A stretch of DNA of 20,127 bases from Pleurostoma richardsiae. Its lineage: Eukaryota; Ascomycota; Sordariomycetes; Calosphaeriales; Pleurostomataceae. Below are positions 18,910 to 20,127 of the stretch, one piece after another (position 1 is the stretch's first letter; every line of letters begins with the position of its first letter). The stretch lies in the NCBI GenBank assembly GCA_030052745.1, contig JANBVO010000110.1, forward strand, positions 1 to 20,127, written 5' to 3'. Under the pieces are notes generated by a model. That model did no database searches. It was given only the letters and a program-made list of their open reading frames with translations, and had not been told where the DNA came from. A program made the position numbers and the translations under genes.

Positions 18910-19521
18910 TGCCCGCCATATGCCTGTGGCGGCGATATGACGACGAATATGTGGGATTGATATGTACACGTAAGGAATACATTACTGAACCAAAGAGGAT
19001 GGGATCTCGGGAAGCTGGGCGACGGATCAGAATGAAGCGCTGATAAAAGAGGGGCTGTTCTGATGACAGGCGGGGGTTCAGTAGTGGAGCACGAGCGCTC
19101 GGACGGGCGGGTCATTCTGGCTTTGTTAAGCATTACTCCTTGAGGACCTCCCTGTCACGTCCTGCCAAGCCACATAAGCCACAGGCTTACCCCGCAATCA
19201 GCTATTGTGGCTGCGATGTTTGCTTTGAGATAACATTGTGAAAGCCGCTGGCAAAGCTCGGGTGGACAAGCCGCCGCCCATGTGGTCAGCGGTATGGCCA
19301 GCAGGTATGGAGGAGGGACAAGGCGGACTTGGCTGCATGATACCATCTAAACGTAGGGGGAAGGAAGAGTGGGCTTGAGATATAGACAAGCCATCGAATG
19401 ATAGACACTTTCCTAATCCATATATGTATACGCTTTCACGAGATCTGATACGGACCAAATGCATTTATCACAAGGAGGGCTTCGTCGACCACTCACGCGT
19501 CTCCGAGTATCCAGGGCCACA
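18910..19521. other. no supportable gene
   Basis: About 600 bp with short overlapping minus-strand frames (up to 115 codons, overlapping the ankyrin-like fragment) and no recognisable motif. Confidence 0.4.
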
Positions 19522-19617
19522 TGCAGCTCGTACCCCGCTCCCCTCGTCAACCTTCACCCCAGAGAGGTCGAGGTTTTCCACCGAGCGCTAGATGAACTCG
19601 GCTACTTAGAATCATAA
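19522..19617 (+). other. short coding-like remnant
   Basis: A frame without ATG reads CSSYPAPLVNLHPREVEVFH then RALDELGYLES and TAA. The helical, charged second half is protein-like. The following plus-strand ORF (19620-19856, 78 aa) and an opposing minus-strand frame (GNGYIDELDVEFLLLWDD, about 19700-19650) are both possible continuations. None is recognised. Confidence 0.2.
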
Positions 19618-20100
19618 ACATGTTGCCATCTTCTTCGATGAGAAACGTTAGTGTCATCCCACAGCAGCAGAAATTCCACGTCGAGTTCGTCGATATATCC
19701 GTTGCCTGCGATGGAAGCAGGTCACCTTTCCAGAAATTTCCTGATGCCCAAATCAAAGTTCAACCGGTGGCGGCTGATCATGATCGCGTAGCTGAAAGGC
19801 GAACATGTTGCCCCTTGGATATCGAGCTGCATCCGGAGCGTGGTTGTCGCCAGTAGGCCGGAGACCGATCTATACTAGTCTATCTAGCTTGACGAGTACC
19901 TTGACCGGCTCCCACGCTAAGAAAGATCATCGGCAGATACACAGAGTATGGGACCTGGTATCCGGGAAGGTTAGCTTTGTAGAAATCTGTCACTTGACCT
20001 AGTCGAGACTAAAGCGAAGGAGTCGTGTGCTGTAAATGAGGAGCTTTAACACGTGGTCCTGTCACTCCTCAGGCACTGCGGGGATCGGGCAAGTTATTGG

Positions 20101-20120
20101 TTTTTTTTGTTTTTTTTTTT
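20101..20120 (+). repeat. poly(T) tract at the end of the window
   Basis: Eight T, one G, eleven T, then GTGGGGG. It could be the poly(A) end of a minus-strand retroelement insertion, or simply a low-complexity contig edge. Confidence 0.7.
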
Positions 20121-20127
20121 GTGGGGG

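Noticed and set aside
1-20127. CRISPR arrays, rRNA, complete tRNA genes, bacterial-type operons
   Set aside because: No regularly spaced direct repeats, no rRNA-like sequence and no complete tRNA cloverleaf were seen; introns and gene families are fungal.

Overview
The window looks like filamentous ascomycete DNA (Pezizomycotina). My best guess is a Eurotiomycete, but that is inference. The evidence is short introns of about 53-101 nt with GTAAGT/GTATGT-type donors and CTGAC/CTAAT-like branch sites, mixed strands, no operons, and typically fungal families: an AIM6-like protein, DHA1/QDR and monocarboxylate-type MFS carriers, a NACHT-ankyrin NLR, an FTA2-like kinase fold, a 2EXR motif and a Myb/SANT domain. 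No rRNA, tRNA or CRISPR signal was seen.

Layout. (1) 255-1590 (+): an intact three-exon AIM6-like gene. (2) 1591-4127: a gene-poor stretch holding a 646-bp element bounded by near-identical 62-bp inverted repeats (1750-1811 and 2335-2395), with decayed minus-strand coding relics inside and beside it. (3) 4128-5545 (+): a monocarboxylate-transporter-like MFS pseudogene with frameshifts and an internal TAG. (4) 5546-6500: AT-richer intergenic DNA. (5) 6501-7128 (-): a Ser/Thr-rich single-pass membrane protein whose transmembrane segment sits in a short last exon. (6) 7129-7745: a divergent promoter region with a three-copy 11-bp tandem repeat. (7) 7746-9923 (+): an intact five-exon DHA1/QDR-type drug:H+ antiporter of 642 aa with one GC-AG intron. 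(8) 10075-11302 (+): a degraded NLR (alpha/beta-hydrolase-like piece, NACHT, ankyrin). (9) 11303-15734: mostly decayed DNA with coding relics, including an FTA2-like kinase-fold pseudogene (12681-13441, -), an unidentified remnant (13698-13892, +) and a 2EXR-motif remnant (14337-14507, +). (10) 15735-18583: a divergent pair, a long charged minus-strand protein broken by two frameshifts and a plus-strand disordered protein leading to a Myb/SANT domain with at least one frame break. (11) 18584-20127: an ankyrin-like fragment, faint coding remnants and a terminal poly(T) tract.

Only three genes look fully functional: AIM6-like, the Ser/Thr-rich membrane protein and the DHA1 transporter. The rest is a graveyard of multicopy fungal families (transporters, NLRs, FTA2-like kinases, ankyrin and Myb proteins). 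Several inactivating codons are TAG or TGA where a CAG, TGG or CGA codon would fit, as expected from C-to-T (RIP-like) mutation, although base composition as a whole is not strongly AT-shifted. No clear new multi-gene system can be demonstrated. The best candidates for follow-up are the inverted-repeat element and the divergent Myb/charged-protein pair.
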